Part shown: one piece after another, positions 11,234 to 22,163 of the stretch
Position numbering within the stretch: position 1 is the first letter of the stretch
Layout of the letters: every line of letters starts with the position of its first letter
Assembly: GCF_029168945.1 (NCBI RefSeq)
Contig: NC_083604.1
Span: 5,944,812 to 6,008,811, forward strand
DNA length: 64,000 nucleotides
Direction: 5' to 3'
From: Cannabis sativa
Lineage: Eukaryota > Streptophyta > Magnoliopsida > Rosales > Cannabaceae
Program-made: the position numbers and the translations under genes
Notes under the pieces: model-generated
What the model was told of the DNA's origin: nothing
Seen by the model: the letters and a program-made list of their open reading frames with translations, nothing else
The model's database searches: none

Positions 11234-11956
11234 CACTGAAAAGTATGTATCCAACTCATTGAGCTCTTTTATTGGAAAAAAAATGTAATACAATTTGATA
11301 AACGACCAACTAATTACATGCCATAAAAACATAAGCATCATGATAGACATTCATTTGAGCCTTCCATTTATGGTGAGGGAATATTGTAGAGTGCAAAAAT
11401 TGAATGTAGTAGTGAACATTCACGTGGAGGTTCAACTATGGGGTATTTGGAAAGAGGTGTCCTTGGACTTAATTATACGTTGGGACAGCAATGAAACTAA
11501 TATATGATGTACTGGCAAAAAAAAAAAAAATGTCATTAAACTGTAAAACTATCCTTACAAGTTTACAACTAGGTCACACAATACCTAGTTCTCAACTTAG
11601 ATATTCTTGTCTATTGTAGAAGTGAAAGAGAAATTTATAGAAAAGGATAAAAAAGGGAGAGAAAAAATTAGTACACACATGTACCAAATAAATTAAAAAA
11701 AAAAATATTTAGCAATTATAATATTAAAAGAATAATTTACAGTGTAAATATTTAAGTTTAACTTTCAGTGTAAGTTATATTTTTAGAATTTCATAAGTAC
11801 CCTAAGTTATTATTTATGTGTTAATTTCTTATTAGTATATTTAAATTAATTTTTAAATAAAAAATAAAAATTTAATGACTTAAACTAATTAGGGACTATC
11901 ACATGGCGGTTGACTTGAGACTTAATGTCAATAACCTATGGAAGTTTAAAAAATAA
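11234..11956. other. AT-rich stretch after the CACTA gene; no gene seen
   Basis: No open frame with recognisable content and no clear CACTA right terminus. A run of A bases occurs near 11517-11529. Confidence 0.5.
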
Positions 11957-12191
11957 GGGTTTTTACACCACATACTGGAATTTTATGTATTTTTTATACT
12001 GTGTATTGTGTTAAGTTTTTACTGTTGTTTTACTATTATTTTTTAGTTGTTCTACAATTGTTTTTAATTGTTCTGTTTTGTTGTTTTGCAGTTGTTTTAT
12101 AAAAAGACAGTATTTTTATAAAAAAAAAAAATTTGTGTAGCTATAAAATTATAAATTTTGACATAAAATTTAGTATTTTTGTAAAAATCTC
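11957..12191. repeat. MITE, about 235 bp, with near-9-bp target duplication
   Basis: The left end is GGGTTTTTACACCACATACTGG. The right end, inverted, is GAGATTTTTACAAAAATACT. The flanks AAAAAATAA and AAAAAATAT agree at eight of nine bases, suggesting a Mutator-like MITE. A related copy lies in reverse orientation at 22164-22449. The interior is rich in GTTGTTTTACTGTT-type repeats. Confidence 0.6.
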
Positions 12192-12626
12192 AAAAAATAT
12201 AACTTAAGTATCATTACGATTAAAAATTAAACTTAATTATTTATTTGTAACTAAAAATTAAACTTAATTATTTATATTGTAAATTATATATGTGTATTTA
12301 TTTTAAAAAAAGAAAGAAAAAAATAACGTTGAAGGATGCTATTATGATAGGGTTGTCTAAATTTTTGGTACATCTTCTATCTTTCCTTTACCCTTTTATT
12401 ATGATAGGCCAAATATGTACTTTTTCTTGACAATAAAAGCTTAGTTGAATGAAAATTTTCGTCCCAGACTTGAATTGTATTCTTTTTCCATTTTTACAGG
12501 AACATTAGTAATGACACTACTTGTGTACTTTGAGGTGCACTTTGTATTAATGATATTTAATAAATAATTATTAAATTAAATTAGGTAGATTTTATATTTT
12601 AATTCACCAATAAGTATATAATATTT
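12192..12626. other. AT-rich, no gene recognised
   Basis: Only short closed frames. The last nine bases (12618-12626) are the left target duplication of the neighbouring MITE. Confidence 0.5.
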
Positions 12627-12810
12627 CAGAAATGCTAAAAGGTATCGGTGGTGTCAAACACTTTCCTACGTGCCAATATCGTTATTGGTCTAATTAAGTA
12701 TCGGGTCCCATATAATTTAATATAATAACTTTTAGGGAATATCGCTAGCCAATTGCAAGACGACACGTCTTGAGGGTGCTAGGCATTACTGGTGCCTAAT
12801 AGCAATGCTC
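12627..12810. repeat. 184-bp Mutator-like MITE, copy A
   Basis: Terminal inverted repeats of about 30 bp (left GAAATGCTAAAAGGTATC; right, inverted, GAGCATTGCTATTAGGCACC). The nine-base duplication ATAATATTT flanks the element at 12618-12626 and 12811-12819. The copy at 44237-44420 is also 184 bp and has its own nine-base duplication. Confidence 0.85.
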
Positions 12811-12819
12811 ATAATATTT

Positions 12820-13343
12820 AGGCCATCTTCAATGACCCTTTAAAAATTTAAATATGATAGTAATTTTTTTACCAAAAGCCTCCAATCCAAGTAATCTTAT
12901 TTTGGTAGGAGTCTACAGTGTCCTACTAATAATAGTGGGCACGGTAGACAACTGTATTTTTATTATTTTTTAATAATTAAATAATCATTTTTTAATAAAT
13001 AAATAATAATATAATAATATAATTTATTAATGAAATAATATAATAATAAAGAATATACTTTTTAGTGTTGTAGTTGGAGTTAGAAAAAAATTTAATGTTA
13101 AAATAATATTTATATTAATTTAACATTAAATTTGAGTTTCTCCAATGCCGTTAGCAAGCGAATTTTAAAGGTAGGCAAAGAATAGACTGTCTAGGGCCCG
13201 ACCTTACAAGGGTCTAAAAATAAAAATTATTTTATTTATAAATCATAAATATTTATTTATTTTATTATAAATCATAAAATTGGGGTAGGGTAATGGCATT
13301 TATGTTTGCTCTTCCATTCCCTAAATAAATTTATTCAGTACAG
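12820..13343. other. AT-rich spacer with traces of a decayed MITE
   Basis: Contains GGCCATCTTCAATGACCC near the start and TTTCTCCAATGCCG near 13138. This is the style of wording found at MITE ends, but the two do not pair convincingly. No gene. Confidence 0.35.
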
Positions 13344-13534
13344 ATTTATGTGGTGGGATTTGACAGGCCATGCTATGGAGAAAGTGATCCGGATCCTAAC
13401 CGCACAGTAAAGAGTCTGGCTTTAGATGTAGAAAATCTTGTTGATCAGTTGGGACTTGGATCCAAATTTTATGTGATGGGATTTTCCATGGGTGGTCAGG
13501 CCATATGGGGTTGCCTCAAGTATATTTCCAATAG
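13344..13534 (+). pseudogene. Orphan exon of a plant alpha/beta-hydrolase
   Basis: An open exon preceded by CAG and followed by GT. It encodes IYVVGFDRPCYGESDPDPNR, TVKSLALDVENLVDQLGLG and KFYVMGFSMGGQAIWGCLKY. GFSMGG is the nucleophile elbow (G-x-S-x-G) of the alpha/beta-hydrolase fold, and the GFDRP-x-YGESDPDPNRT run is typical of one plant hydrolase group. The usual Gly in RPGYGES is Cys here. No neighbouring exon can be found within about 2 kb on either side, so the gene is incomplete. It is either the remnant of a deleted gene or an exon carried in by a transposon. The exon itself has no stop or frameshift. Confidence 0.75.
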
Positions 13535-15185
13535 GTATGGCAGTGCTAGTTATAAAATAAATTATTGTCCTGTTTTAAATTGGTGATGTTTTAATTCTCA
13601 TTTCTATCAAAATATATAAAATACTAGGACATATATCTTCTTCTCAGTACCAGAGGTAAGGTTCATTCTGGCATTTTTTTATCTTGTTCTCTCTTTAATA
13701 AGATTAGAGTTAAGTTCTCTTTAGTCTTTTTGTCATTTTTTCATCAATGAAATGGTGTAAGTTTGTTCTGTTCTAATCAATGTCAAAATATATGAAGAAA
13801 ATCTTTAAAGTTTTATATGGTGTTGTTTTCTTATAAGATGTACCATCAATTTTTTCTTTTGCATTTTAAATTTTGTATATTCTGTTTTTATTTTTATTAT
13901 TTTTCTTGTATAATCTTGTTTTGATTGTTGTAAGAGGAAAGAGTACGGATGAAACTATAAAGTTTTCTTCAAAGAATTTATTGTCCGAAAATTTCTTGTT
14001 TCTGTGAAGTTGAATTGTTATAATGGGATATATTGTAATATTTTTGTTATTGGTTTGTTTGATATTTGCGCCATTTTTATGGCTTTGGCGCCTTACAAGG
14101 CTATAGTGCCTATTATATGGCTGGCCCCTAATTATTTAGGGTAATTTGTTTAAAATTTTCACGGTTTCTTGTATTGAAAATATAATAAAATGTTGGCACA
14201 ATAAAATTACAAAATAAACAAGTTATGCACTAGACAAATTTTACTAGTTGGAATATAAGGATTATTTAAGTTAAGGTATGATGTAAATAAAATTTTAAAA
14301 TGATATTTTAAAAATATTTTTCAAGTGAAATAAGGTTTAAGGAGGATTAAGTTTAAACGATAATAGCTTTTAGCTCTAGTTGGTTCATATTTTTAAGAAT
14401 TATTAGCAAAAAAGAAAAATGGTGGAATTTAATATTCAGTAACTAATATTATTATTTAAAATTAACTAAGTAATTTAAAGAATAATAAATACGAAGATAT
14501 TGTAATAAAAGGAAGTTTCTTGTCAAATGCGAATTTATTGTGTTCAGATATATTTGGGAAGTCAAATTTTATGGAATTTAGTTTGTAATCTATGTGGTAT
14601 AGGAAGGTATCATTATAAATATTTTTATGGTAACTTAAAAGGATACCATTTTTTGAAGTTTTACAAGTTGTCTTTTGGAAATTAAAATAGGAATAATTAT
14701 GTCATAATATCTAAATTGGATTATTTTAAGTAATTTTAATTCAATATAGATTGATTTGATTATAATAAAATTTTACCATAAATAAATATGTATAAAAATT
14801 GCTCTTTTGGGATAAGTACAATAAAGGAATTTCTAATATTTTAGAAATGGGGACATTAATAATGAATTAATATAGTTGATTTTGTCTATTTTGGGTAGGA
14901 TTATGGAATTAATGGGTCATTAATGCTTAATAATCAAGGTTATTTTGTTTCATTGTATTGAATTACACTAATCATTGATAATCAAGGTTATTGAAGTACA
15001 TTATTCGTTACTTACTTTATTATTGCGATAATTTTCAAAGTAAACTTTTGATATCCTATGGATTGGAGCATTGCAGGATTTTTGTTATTACTAGATTACA
15101 TATAAAAAATTTTAGGTTTTAGGATCTTAGTAAGGGATAGTAATCCTAAGATGATGATGAAGTAAAATACAAGAGTTAAGTTGCT
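13535..15185. other. Long AT-rich stretch without a gene
   Basis: No hydrolase exons and no transposon domains were found. A short phrase near 14086-14130 (GGCGCCTTACAAGGCTATAG) is locally GC-richer but unassigned. Confidence 0.5.
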
Positions 15186-15214
15186 ACTAGCCAAAGGGTC
15201 TCCCTTTGGCTAGT
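15186..15214. repeat. Perfect 13-bp stem, 3-base loop hairpin
   Basis: ACTAGCCAAAGGG, loop TCT, then CCCTTTGGCTAGT. It is isolated in AT-rich DNA. A short GC hairpin of this kind followed by CTAG (here about 20 bases further on) is a feature of Helitron 3' ends, but no 5' partner was identified. Confidence 0.6.
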
Positions 15215-15318
15215 TATAGTATTTTATATGGGGATCTAGTTTTTCAATTTTTGAGTTTTGAGTGTTTTGATCGGATTGATTATTTTCTAATAATTTTTTT
15301 TGGTTTTTTGATTTGTTT

Positions 15319-15612
15319 TCAGTTTATTCATATTCGTTAGCTTTGGTGACGACTATCAGCAATGGGGAGATGTATTTCAACAAGTTAGGAGCGTTGTTTG
15401 AAGATGTTATAGCTTTATTGTCTAAATTTCCGGGGGCAGTTTTGTCCCGTGTGGCTCGCTCTGAGAACTTAGCGCGGGCCATGGCTTGGCAAAGCATGCT
15501 CTGCGGTTAGACGATGAGCTATCCCGGTTCGAGGAGGTTCCAGCGCCGGTGGCGGACGTGGGCATCGTAAATTCATGAGTGATTCTAATCACTTTGTCAA
15601 AAAAAAAAGAAG
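15319..15612 (+). pseudogene. 5'-truncated LINE 3' end (RNase H-like C-terminus)
   Basis: Encodes SYSLALVTTISNGEMYFNKL, then LFEDVIALLSKFPGAVLSR and VARSENLARAMAWQSM, then in another frame DDELSRFEEVPAPVADVG. This is the C-terminal end of the RNase H-like domain in plant LINE proteins (Ser-Asp-Ser-like block, then Arg-x-x-Asn-x-x-Ala). It is followed by an A10 run at 15600-15609, as expected for a LINE tail. Only the last ~290 bp are present, consistent with normal 5' truncation on insertion. Confidence 0.6.
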
Positions 15613-15748
15613 AGAGAATCAAATCGAAATCTATTTCATAAGTCAATTAGACCAACTCCAAGGAGACGACAAATTATGTCGTACATCACACACCATTTTG
15701 CATACCATTTTAAGGTTAGTGCTACACTGCACAGTATATATATATATA

Positions 15749-16289
15749 TAGATGGGTGGGGAATTAGCGGGGAGTAGTCTCCCCGTCCCATTCCCGTTAA
15801 GGATTTTAATCCCCATCCCCGTCCCATCCTCGCTTATTCCCCATCGAAGACGGGGCGGAGAATCCCCTTATGGGGCGGGGACGGGGCGGGTAATCCCTTA
15901 TTGTAAAATAAAATTTATTTTAAAAATTTAAATGTATAAAATTATTAAATTACATAAAAGATAAAATATTACATATTATTTACTATTCAATATAGTATTA
16001 TTATACAAAAACAAAACTTTAAAAATTATAAAAATGATATTAATATGCTAAAAAAAAAATACAAATGCATATATAAAATATAAAATATTAATAAAAAAAT
16101 AATTAATAAATTAAACGGGTCCCCGTCGGGACGGGGAGTGTCATCCCCGTCCCCGCCCCGTTTAACATTCGGGGACAAAATTTGATCCCCGTCCCCGCCT
16201 TGTTCCCCATTTAGATGGAGAATCCCCGCCCCATTAGGGGCGGGTCCCCACGACGCCCCATCCCCTATGGGGGAAATGTGCATCCCTAT
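15749..16289. mobile_element. hAT-like non-autonomous element with CCCCGTCCCC arrays
   Basis: The ends read TAGATGGGTGGGGA and, inverted, TAGGGATGCACATTTCCCC. They lie between TATATATA runs that could hide an 8-bp duplication. Both arms are filled with short motifs of the type CCCCGTCCCCG or GGGACGGGG in opposite orientations, while the centre is almost pure AT. No coding capacity. The superfamily is inferred from end sequence and style only. Confidence 0.5.
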
Positions 16290-16424
16290 ATATATATCGT
16301 GTACTGTAGATCATTTTTTTTCTTAATTAATATTTATATATATTTATTTTATTAGATTTATTTATAAAATTAAGAATTTAATTTTAGGAAATTTTATAAT
16401 ACATCTTTTTAAAAAAGATGTACT

Positions 16425-16695
16425 GATGTATTCTTATTTGTTTCGACGTCTGATAGATTTTTTTAGTTTAATTCTTTTATAGTCGTGTATGTTATATTTA
16501 TTTAAGACATCCTGTAAAATTTTAAAAAATTCAAAAAAATTTAACACGCCGAAAATAATGTACTTGTGTATTGATGTACTCCTACCTGTTTCGGTGTTCG
16601 AGAGATTTTTTTAGTCTATTTTTTTATAGTTGCGTACATTATTATAGTTATTTAAAGATCCTGCAAAACTTCGAAAAATTCAAAAAAATTTAACA
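16425..16695 (+). repeat. Imperfect tandem repeat, about 137-bp unit, two copies
   Basis: Both units share GAGATTTTTTTAGT-like and AATTCAAAAAAATTTAACACGC strings in the same order. The copies differ at many positions, so the duplication is old. Confidence 0.65.
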
Positions 16696-16992
16696 CGCTA
16701 AGAATAAAGTTCAAATTGTCTGTTGTACGCGTGACTTTTTTATTTGGAGGGGTACATTAATGTAAAACCACTTTTAAATTTATTGTATGTAAATTTATTA
16801 AAAAATTAATATAATAATAAAGAATATTTTTTAATGTAATTTTTTGGTGTTATGGTTAGAGTGGAAATAGTTTTTGACACTAAATTTAGCAATACTGTAA
16901 CACCAAATTTAGTGTACTACTCGGAGAGATGCTCTTAAGTTTCTTATCACTACAACAAAGTCAATTATTGCTTTAAGGTATTATATATATTA

Positions 16993-17359
16993 GACTAATT
17001 AAGAATTTTGCCCTCTGAACTTTGACATGTACCAAATCATGCCCCCTGAATTATTGAGATTGTTGGATTTAAAGACTTTTTTCCAATTTTAGTAAAAAAA
17101 TCTAACATGGATGAAAGTTCAGGGGCCATAATTTAGTACATGTCGAAATTTGAGAGAATTGATTTGGCATATATCAAAGTCTAGGAAGCATGATTTAGTA
17201 CATAAATAATCACTGAAATATTAAAATTGAATGAAATTAGACAAAAGTCCTTAAATCCAACAATCTCAATAGTTTAGGGGTATTTTTAACGATCTTAAAA
17301 GTTTCAGGGGACATAATTTAATACATGTCAAAGTTTAAGTGTAAAAATTCTAATTAACT
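16993..17359. repeat. Mutator-like MITE, degenerate copy of the 55982-56380 family
   Basis: Starts GACTAATTAAGAATTTTGCC, then AACTTTGACATGTACC. Ends with the inverse (TACATGTCAAAGTTT, then TTCTAATTAAC). The order of internal phrases (AACATGGATGAAAGTTCA, ACAATCTCAATAGTTT) is the same as in the 55982 copy. No clean target duplication remains. Confidence 0.7.
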
Positions 17360-17420
17360 ACGATAAATATTAAGGTGCTTCATAGGCTCCATTTTTTCAA
17401 ACGGACCTGCATTTAGGTGG

Positions 17421-18001
17421 TGGTAGAATTTTTGGGAATAAGATGAATGAGGTTCCATCTCAAAACCAATTGGCAATGGGAGGAGTAGCCCATTGCTCTT
17501 ATATATTCTATTATCTTTCCACACATTAGCAATGTGGGACTCCCTAACATCCCCCTCAAGATGGTGGCTATTTTATATGCTAACCATCTTGGACAACACG
17601 ATCATAAGCGACTCAGTTTTTGGCTCACTATCCTTGATCACAAGTGGCTCTTTTGCTCTACTTTTTGGATCGATATTTTCGGATTTTTAGTGACTTTTTT
17701 TTTCACTCACTATCCCTAAATCACAAGTGGCATTTTTTGACTTTTGGCTCTTGGATTAGTTTTGTTTTGGATTTTTGGTGGCTCTTTTTTTTCGGCTCTA
17801 CTTCGATCGGTTTATTTTTTAGGGTTGGATAGTCGCTAGAGATGTTTTTTTTGTTTGTTTTACTCTGATACCATGTTAGAATTTGAGGAATAAGATGAAT
17901 GGGGTTCCATCTCAAAACAAATTGGCAATGGGAGGAGTAGCCCATTACTCTTATATATTCTATTATTTTTCCACACATTAGCAATATAGGACTCTCTAAC
18001 A
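17421..18001 (-). mobile_element. TRIM element (TRIM-2), minus strand orientation
   Basis: Two direct repeats of 128-129 bp (17421-17549 and 17874-18001) share the phrases GGAATAAGATGAATG and GCAATGGGAGGAGTAGCCCA. Immediately inside the right one, CTCTGATACCA (17863-17873) is the complement of TGGTATCAGAG, the initiator-Met tRNA primer site. Inside the left one, CCCCCTCAAGATGG is the complement of a polypurine tract. The element therefore reads right to left. It is only 581 bp with no coding capacity, the definition of a TRIM. The flanks GGTGG and TGTGG are a target duplication with one mismatch. Confidence 0.85.
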
Positions 18002-18657
18002 TGTGGACACCAAAGAATTACATATGCCTTTTTAACTTTTCTCTTAGGCCAACTCTAACACCTTGTTTTTACCGTAGCTTGACAGGCTTGAGTCAAGCAT
18101 TCAAAGTTGTTTCACCATTAAAGTTAATTGTGTAAAAAAAGTGTAATAGTATAATATTTTAAAAAAATTATTAAATAATAGTATGTGGATTTATTTCGAT
18201 AATTTTTAGAGTTGATTAGTATTGGAGCAAATTAAAAAGTAAAATTAGCCAAATAAAAAATAAATGAAAGAAAAAATAAAATGTTATATTTTAAAATAAT
18301 ATAGGAATTTTTGGATTTTTTATAAATGGTTGCTTTTATCTGTACAACAATTACGTAGTTACCTGTCATAATGTAGAATGAATGCAATCATGCATGATGT
18401 TATCGTGGCTCTATTATTAATGTTAGCTTTAATTATAAATATATATATATATATATTATAATTGATTAAAAAATATATACATTTTTTGAACAAGGGAGAG
18501 ATGTATCCCTAGGACTTAAAAATTATAATATTATTTTTTTTGACAATAAAAATTATAATATTATTAAGTGTAATTTAATATTAAATTTTATTTATTTTAT
18601 TTTTAATAAAAATTATAGAAAATTGTTAATAAATTAAGTATAAGATGTGATGCTAAC
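18002..18657. other. AT-rich, no gene; short AT repeat
   Basis: Contains a TATATATA run near 18440-18456. No recognisable terminus or coding block. Confidence 0.5.
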
Positions 18658-19380
18658 TAGGGGTGTTCACAAAGTATCCGATCCAATCCAATCCGCACGA
18701 TCTAATCCAATTCAATCCATAAAATGCGGATATCCGCACTTGTGCGGATTTGATTGGATTGAAAAATCTAAAATCCGCACTTATGCGGATTGGATGTTGT
18801 TTGACCTCAAAAAGTAACCGATCCAATCCAATCCGCACTTAATTATATATATTTTTAAAAAATTATAATATATAATATATATTAATTAAAAAAAAATACA
18901 AACTTCTAATTTCTTAATCTTTTTTAGTAATATATTGAGTTGGTACATTTTATTTATTTTATAATAAAAAATACAAGAAAAATAATTCTTACACATAAAT
19001 TTAAATATATATACTAGCTAATTTATTTTAGTAATGGACACATATATTTTAGTGTAAATCTAAATATAAGTACATATTTATTGATATATATGTATATTGG
19101 TTAGATTTGTATATATATAGAGATGGAAATAGATTATTATTGGAGATCAAGAAACAATAGTCTTTTATTAATTTTTTTTATGAAATATTAAATAATTTAT
19201 TATTAAAAAAATAACTGATCAAAAATAACCGATCCAATCCGCACTATTGCGGATTAGATTGGATTGGATTTAAAATGTTATGCGGATCAGATTGGATCCA
19301 AAATATAAAATCCGCACTTAGTGCGGATTGAATGTTGTTTGACAAAAAAAAGTGCGGATTGGATCGGATGGACACCCCTA
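18658..19380. mobile_element. hAT-like non-autonomous element (copy 1) upstream of the P450
   Basis: Ends TAGGGGTGTTCA and TGGACACCCCTA, an inverted pair typical of hAT-type elements. About 723 bp, with arrays of GGATTGGATT / AATCCAATCC and TGCGGAT near both ends and an AT-rich centre. The left flank is TGCTAAC; the same seven bases appear on the right but three bases away from the end, so the 8-bp duplication is only partly preserved. The same family occurs at 36851-40145 with a perfect duplication. Confidence 0.75.
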
Positions 19381-19396
19381 AATTGCTAACCACTTT

Positions 19397-19402
19397 GGTC
19401 AA
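19397..19402 (-). promoter_or_regulatory. W-box-like motif upstream of the P450
   Basis: GGTCAA on the plus strand is TTGACC on the minus strand, the core bound by WRKY factors. It lies between the hAT end and the P450 start. Single short motif, so only suggestive. Confidence 0.3.
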
Positions 19403-19487
19403 CAGAAAAGTCCATATTACATTTTTGGTGCAAGTCACTTTGATGCCACGAGAATGCTCAACAAAAAAAATTCCACATTACATGTTT

Positions 19488-19494
19488 TATAAAT
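19488..19494 (+). promoter_or_regulatory. Probable TATA box of the P450 gene
   Basis: TATAAAT about 60 bp before the ATG at 19555, in AT-rich surroundings. It is the best TATA candidate between the transposon end and the start codon. Confidence 0.4.
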
Positions 19495-19554
19495 TGGAAT
19501 ATGATCACATATTGTTTCCAAAATTATTAGTGATAATAAAGAAGGATATTTAAC

Positions 19555-21177
19555 ATGTTGTTTCTTCTTCTTGTTGTGTTGCTTTTAACTATACTTTTTC
19601 TTGTTAAAAACAAGATCAAAGCCAATAATGAAAACAAGCCAAAACTTCCTCCTACTCCTCCAAAACTTCCAATCATAGGTAACTTACACCAACTTGGTTC
19701 ACTGACCCATCAATCTCTATGGAAACTCTCAAAAACTTATGGCCATATTATGGGCCTTCAGTTGGGGAAAGTACCAGCCATAGTTATCTCTTCAGCTAAA
19801 GCTGCAGAAGATGTCTTGAAAATCAATGATTTGGCTTGCTGTGATAGACCATCTTTAACTGGCCCTGCAAAACTTGCTTACAACAACATAGACATAACTT
19901 TCTCACCTTATGGTGAGTATTGGAGGCAGATAAGGAAACTATGTGTTCTAAAGCTTTTTAGTAGCAAGAGTGTTCAATCCTTTGATTTCATTAGAGATGA
20001 TGAAATTCATTCTCTTAATGATTTTCTCCGCGAATCATCGGTTTCAGCCACTCCTGTTAATCTCAGTGTCAAGATGGCTACTCTTATGGCAAGCAACACT
20101 TTCAGGACAGCCTTTGGGAAGAGATTTTCCGAGTGTGGACTCGAAAGCGAAGTGTTTGAACAAATGATTCATCGAGCAATGGATGTGGTTGGAACCTTTG
20201 CAGCCTCTGATATGTTTCCTCGCATGGGTTGGATTATTGATAGGCTGACTGGTGTTCATGCCAAATTTGAGAGGAGCTTTCGTGAAATGGATGATTTCTT
20301 TGAAATTGTTATTGCTGAGCATCTAAATAGAACCCCTGAAAAAGGGAAGGAAGATCTTGTTGATTTGTTGCTAAGCATAGAGAGAGGTGAATATGATTCC
20401 ACTTCCTCCACAGAAATTAATTTCACTAGAGATTGTACTAAGGCAGTCATCATGGTAAGATAATATAAACTTTTTCATTTTCTTAAACTTCAATAAATGT
20501 TGAGCTAATAATAAGTTCCTGTTGTTTCATATTATATGTTTTAGGATATATTTACTGCAGGAGTGGACACAGGTGCAATCACAGTAACTTGGGCAATGTC
20601 AGAGCTAGCTAAAAATCCAAGAGTAATGAAGAAGGTCCAACATGAAATCAGAAGTTATTGTTTGAAGAAAAACAAATTCAAGATCACTGAAAGTGATATT
20701 AACCAACTTGATTATCTCAAAATGGTTGTGAAAGAGACTCTGAGGTTACACCCTGCAGCACCAATTTTACTAAGAGAAAGCATATCTGAATTCAAGGTTG
20801 GTGAGTATCAAGTTTCTCCAAAAACAGTCATCCAAGTTAATGTTTGGGCAATAGGAAGGGATCCTAATTACTGGCCAAACTCAGAAGAGTTCATCCCAGA
20901 AAGGTTTATTGATAGCTGTGTTGATTTCAAAGGACAAAACTTTGAGTACTTGCCATTTGGAGCAGGTCGAAGAGGTTGTCCGGGGATGATTATGGGACTG
21001 ACTATGGTGGAGCTCACACTAGCTAATCTTTTGTGCTACTTTGACTGGAAATTGCCAATTGGGATGAAAGAGTCAGATATTGACATGGAGGAGGGATCTG
21101 GAATTACAGTCTTCAAAAAATCTCCTCTTAAACTTGTTCCAGTTAGCTATGAATGGCCATCAGAGGTTCAAACATAG
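19555..21177 (+). CDS. Cytochrome P450, CYP71 family type, two exons, apparently intact
   Basis: Exon 1 is 19555-20454 and exon 2 is 20545-21177, with a 90-bp phase-0 GT-AG intron. The product is 510 aa, normal for the family. An N-terminal membrane anchor (residues 2-17) is followed by the proline-rich hinge LPPTPP (31-36), as in ER-bound plant P450s. Further signatures are the C-helix WRQIRK (123-128), the I-helix oxygen-binding AGVDT (305-309), ETLR of the K-helix (E364, R367), PERF (418-421) and the heme loop FGAGRRGCPG (438-447) with the ligand Cys445. The single intron just before the I-helix is the usual CYP71-clan position. CYP71 enzymes are monooxygenases of specialised metabolism. 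The substrate cannot be read from sequence; CYP71B-like is my best guess. There are no stops or frameshifts. The upstream 174 bp to the hAT element is short for a promoter, so the element may contribute regulatory sequence. Confidence 0.93.
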
Positions 21178-21207
21178 ATAATATAGTTTTATATATATTT
21201 GTATCAG

Positions 21208-21213
21208 AATAAA
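21208..21213 (+). terminator. Candidate polyadenylation signal for the P450
   Basis: AATAAA about 30 bases after the stop codon, following a TATATATTTGTATC upstream element. A second AATAAA at 21329-21334, in TTTGTATCAATAAAA, is an equally good alternative. Confidence 0.45.
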
Positions 21214-21339
21214 TATGGCCACATGTTTTGGTTGTATGGTCTTATATTTGAAAATAATAATTATAGAGTTTGCTTGCTCTGCAAGAGCTGATTGTGATTG
21301 GTCCTCAGTTTTGTATTTTCTTTGTATCAATAAAAATTT

Positions 21340-22163
21340 TCTTACCCATGCTTGGCCCGGGTCTAGAGGTCACATTTTTTGGAGCCTAAAATAAAAAAAT
21401 AAAAAAAATTATTAAGTTTTTATTTAAATAAAATTAAATGTATTGTAAATAATAAATATTCATGACACTCATTATACAATGTCATGAGTTCAAATCTCAT
21501 GACACTCATTTTTAATATTTTATATATCTATATATTTAAAAGTGAGAGTCCAAAAATTTAATTCGACTTTAGGTAAGAAACACAGCATGTATAATATTGG
21601 GATAATTTAAAAAAAAAAAAACATAAAAATAACAAAAAAATTATGTACGGAATTTTATATATTTTTACGGTTTTTAAGATTTTATTTACATAAACTATGA
21701 TTTTTTGATATATTTTTAAGTTGTATACTTGTATTTTTGTTATTTTACTGTTAATTTTTTTGTTGTTTGTACATTATTTTTAATGTTGTTTTAATATTAT
21801 TTTTCTATTACATTCATGTAAATTTTTTGTGTTTTTATAGAATACTATAAAAATGTAATAATAATAAAAAAACTTTAAACATGTAAATATTTAATAAAAA
21901 AATAATTTATATAATTTTTCGTTGGTTTGGCTGTGATTTTAGTTTTAGCTAACCAAAAAGTATAAGAAGTTTTGAATTATTTTAACTGCAATAACTATTA
22001 TATAGTTTTGTTTACTATAATTGTGCATTTACAAATTGTTTTCTAAGTTGCATTATTTCTAATAGCAAATAGTATATGATAAAGATGTGAGTTTTTGTTT
22101 TTGTAAGGGAGCACGTCACATGCTTAGCTTAGCTACCTCACAAAGTTAACCAAACAAACAAAT
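21340..22163. other. AT-rich stretch downstream of the P450; no gene
   Basis: Contains a decayed stretch (about 21600-21900) with the same GTTATTTTACTGTT style as the neighbouring MITE family, and the short direct repeat CATGACACTCATT at 21461 and 21499. No coding content. Confidence 0.45.

Larger units (their letters stand above)
15650..16940. repeat. Composite MITE region, probably one MITE split by another
   Basis: The left edge contains AGACCAACTCCAAGGAGA and the right edge CTCGGAGAGATGCTCTTAAG. Between them lie the hAT-like element at 15749-16289 and an imperfect tandem repeat at 16425-16695. The flanks of the inner element (CTGCACAGTATATATA and TATATATCGTGTACTGTAG) are roughly mirror images, which fits insertion into a palindromic MITE. 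Boundaries are approximate. Confidence 0.4.

Noticed and set aside
12820..13150. A complete MITE between GGCCATCTTCAATG and CTCCAATGCCG
   Set aside because: The two ends do not form an inverted pair and no target duplication is visible.
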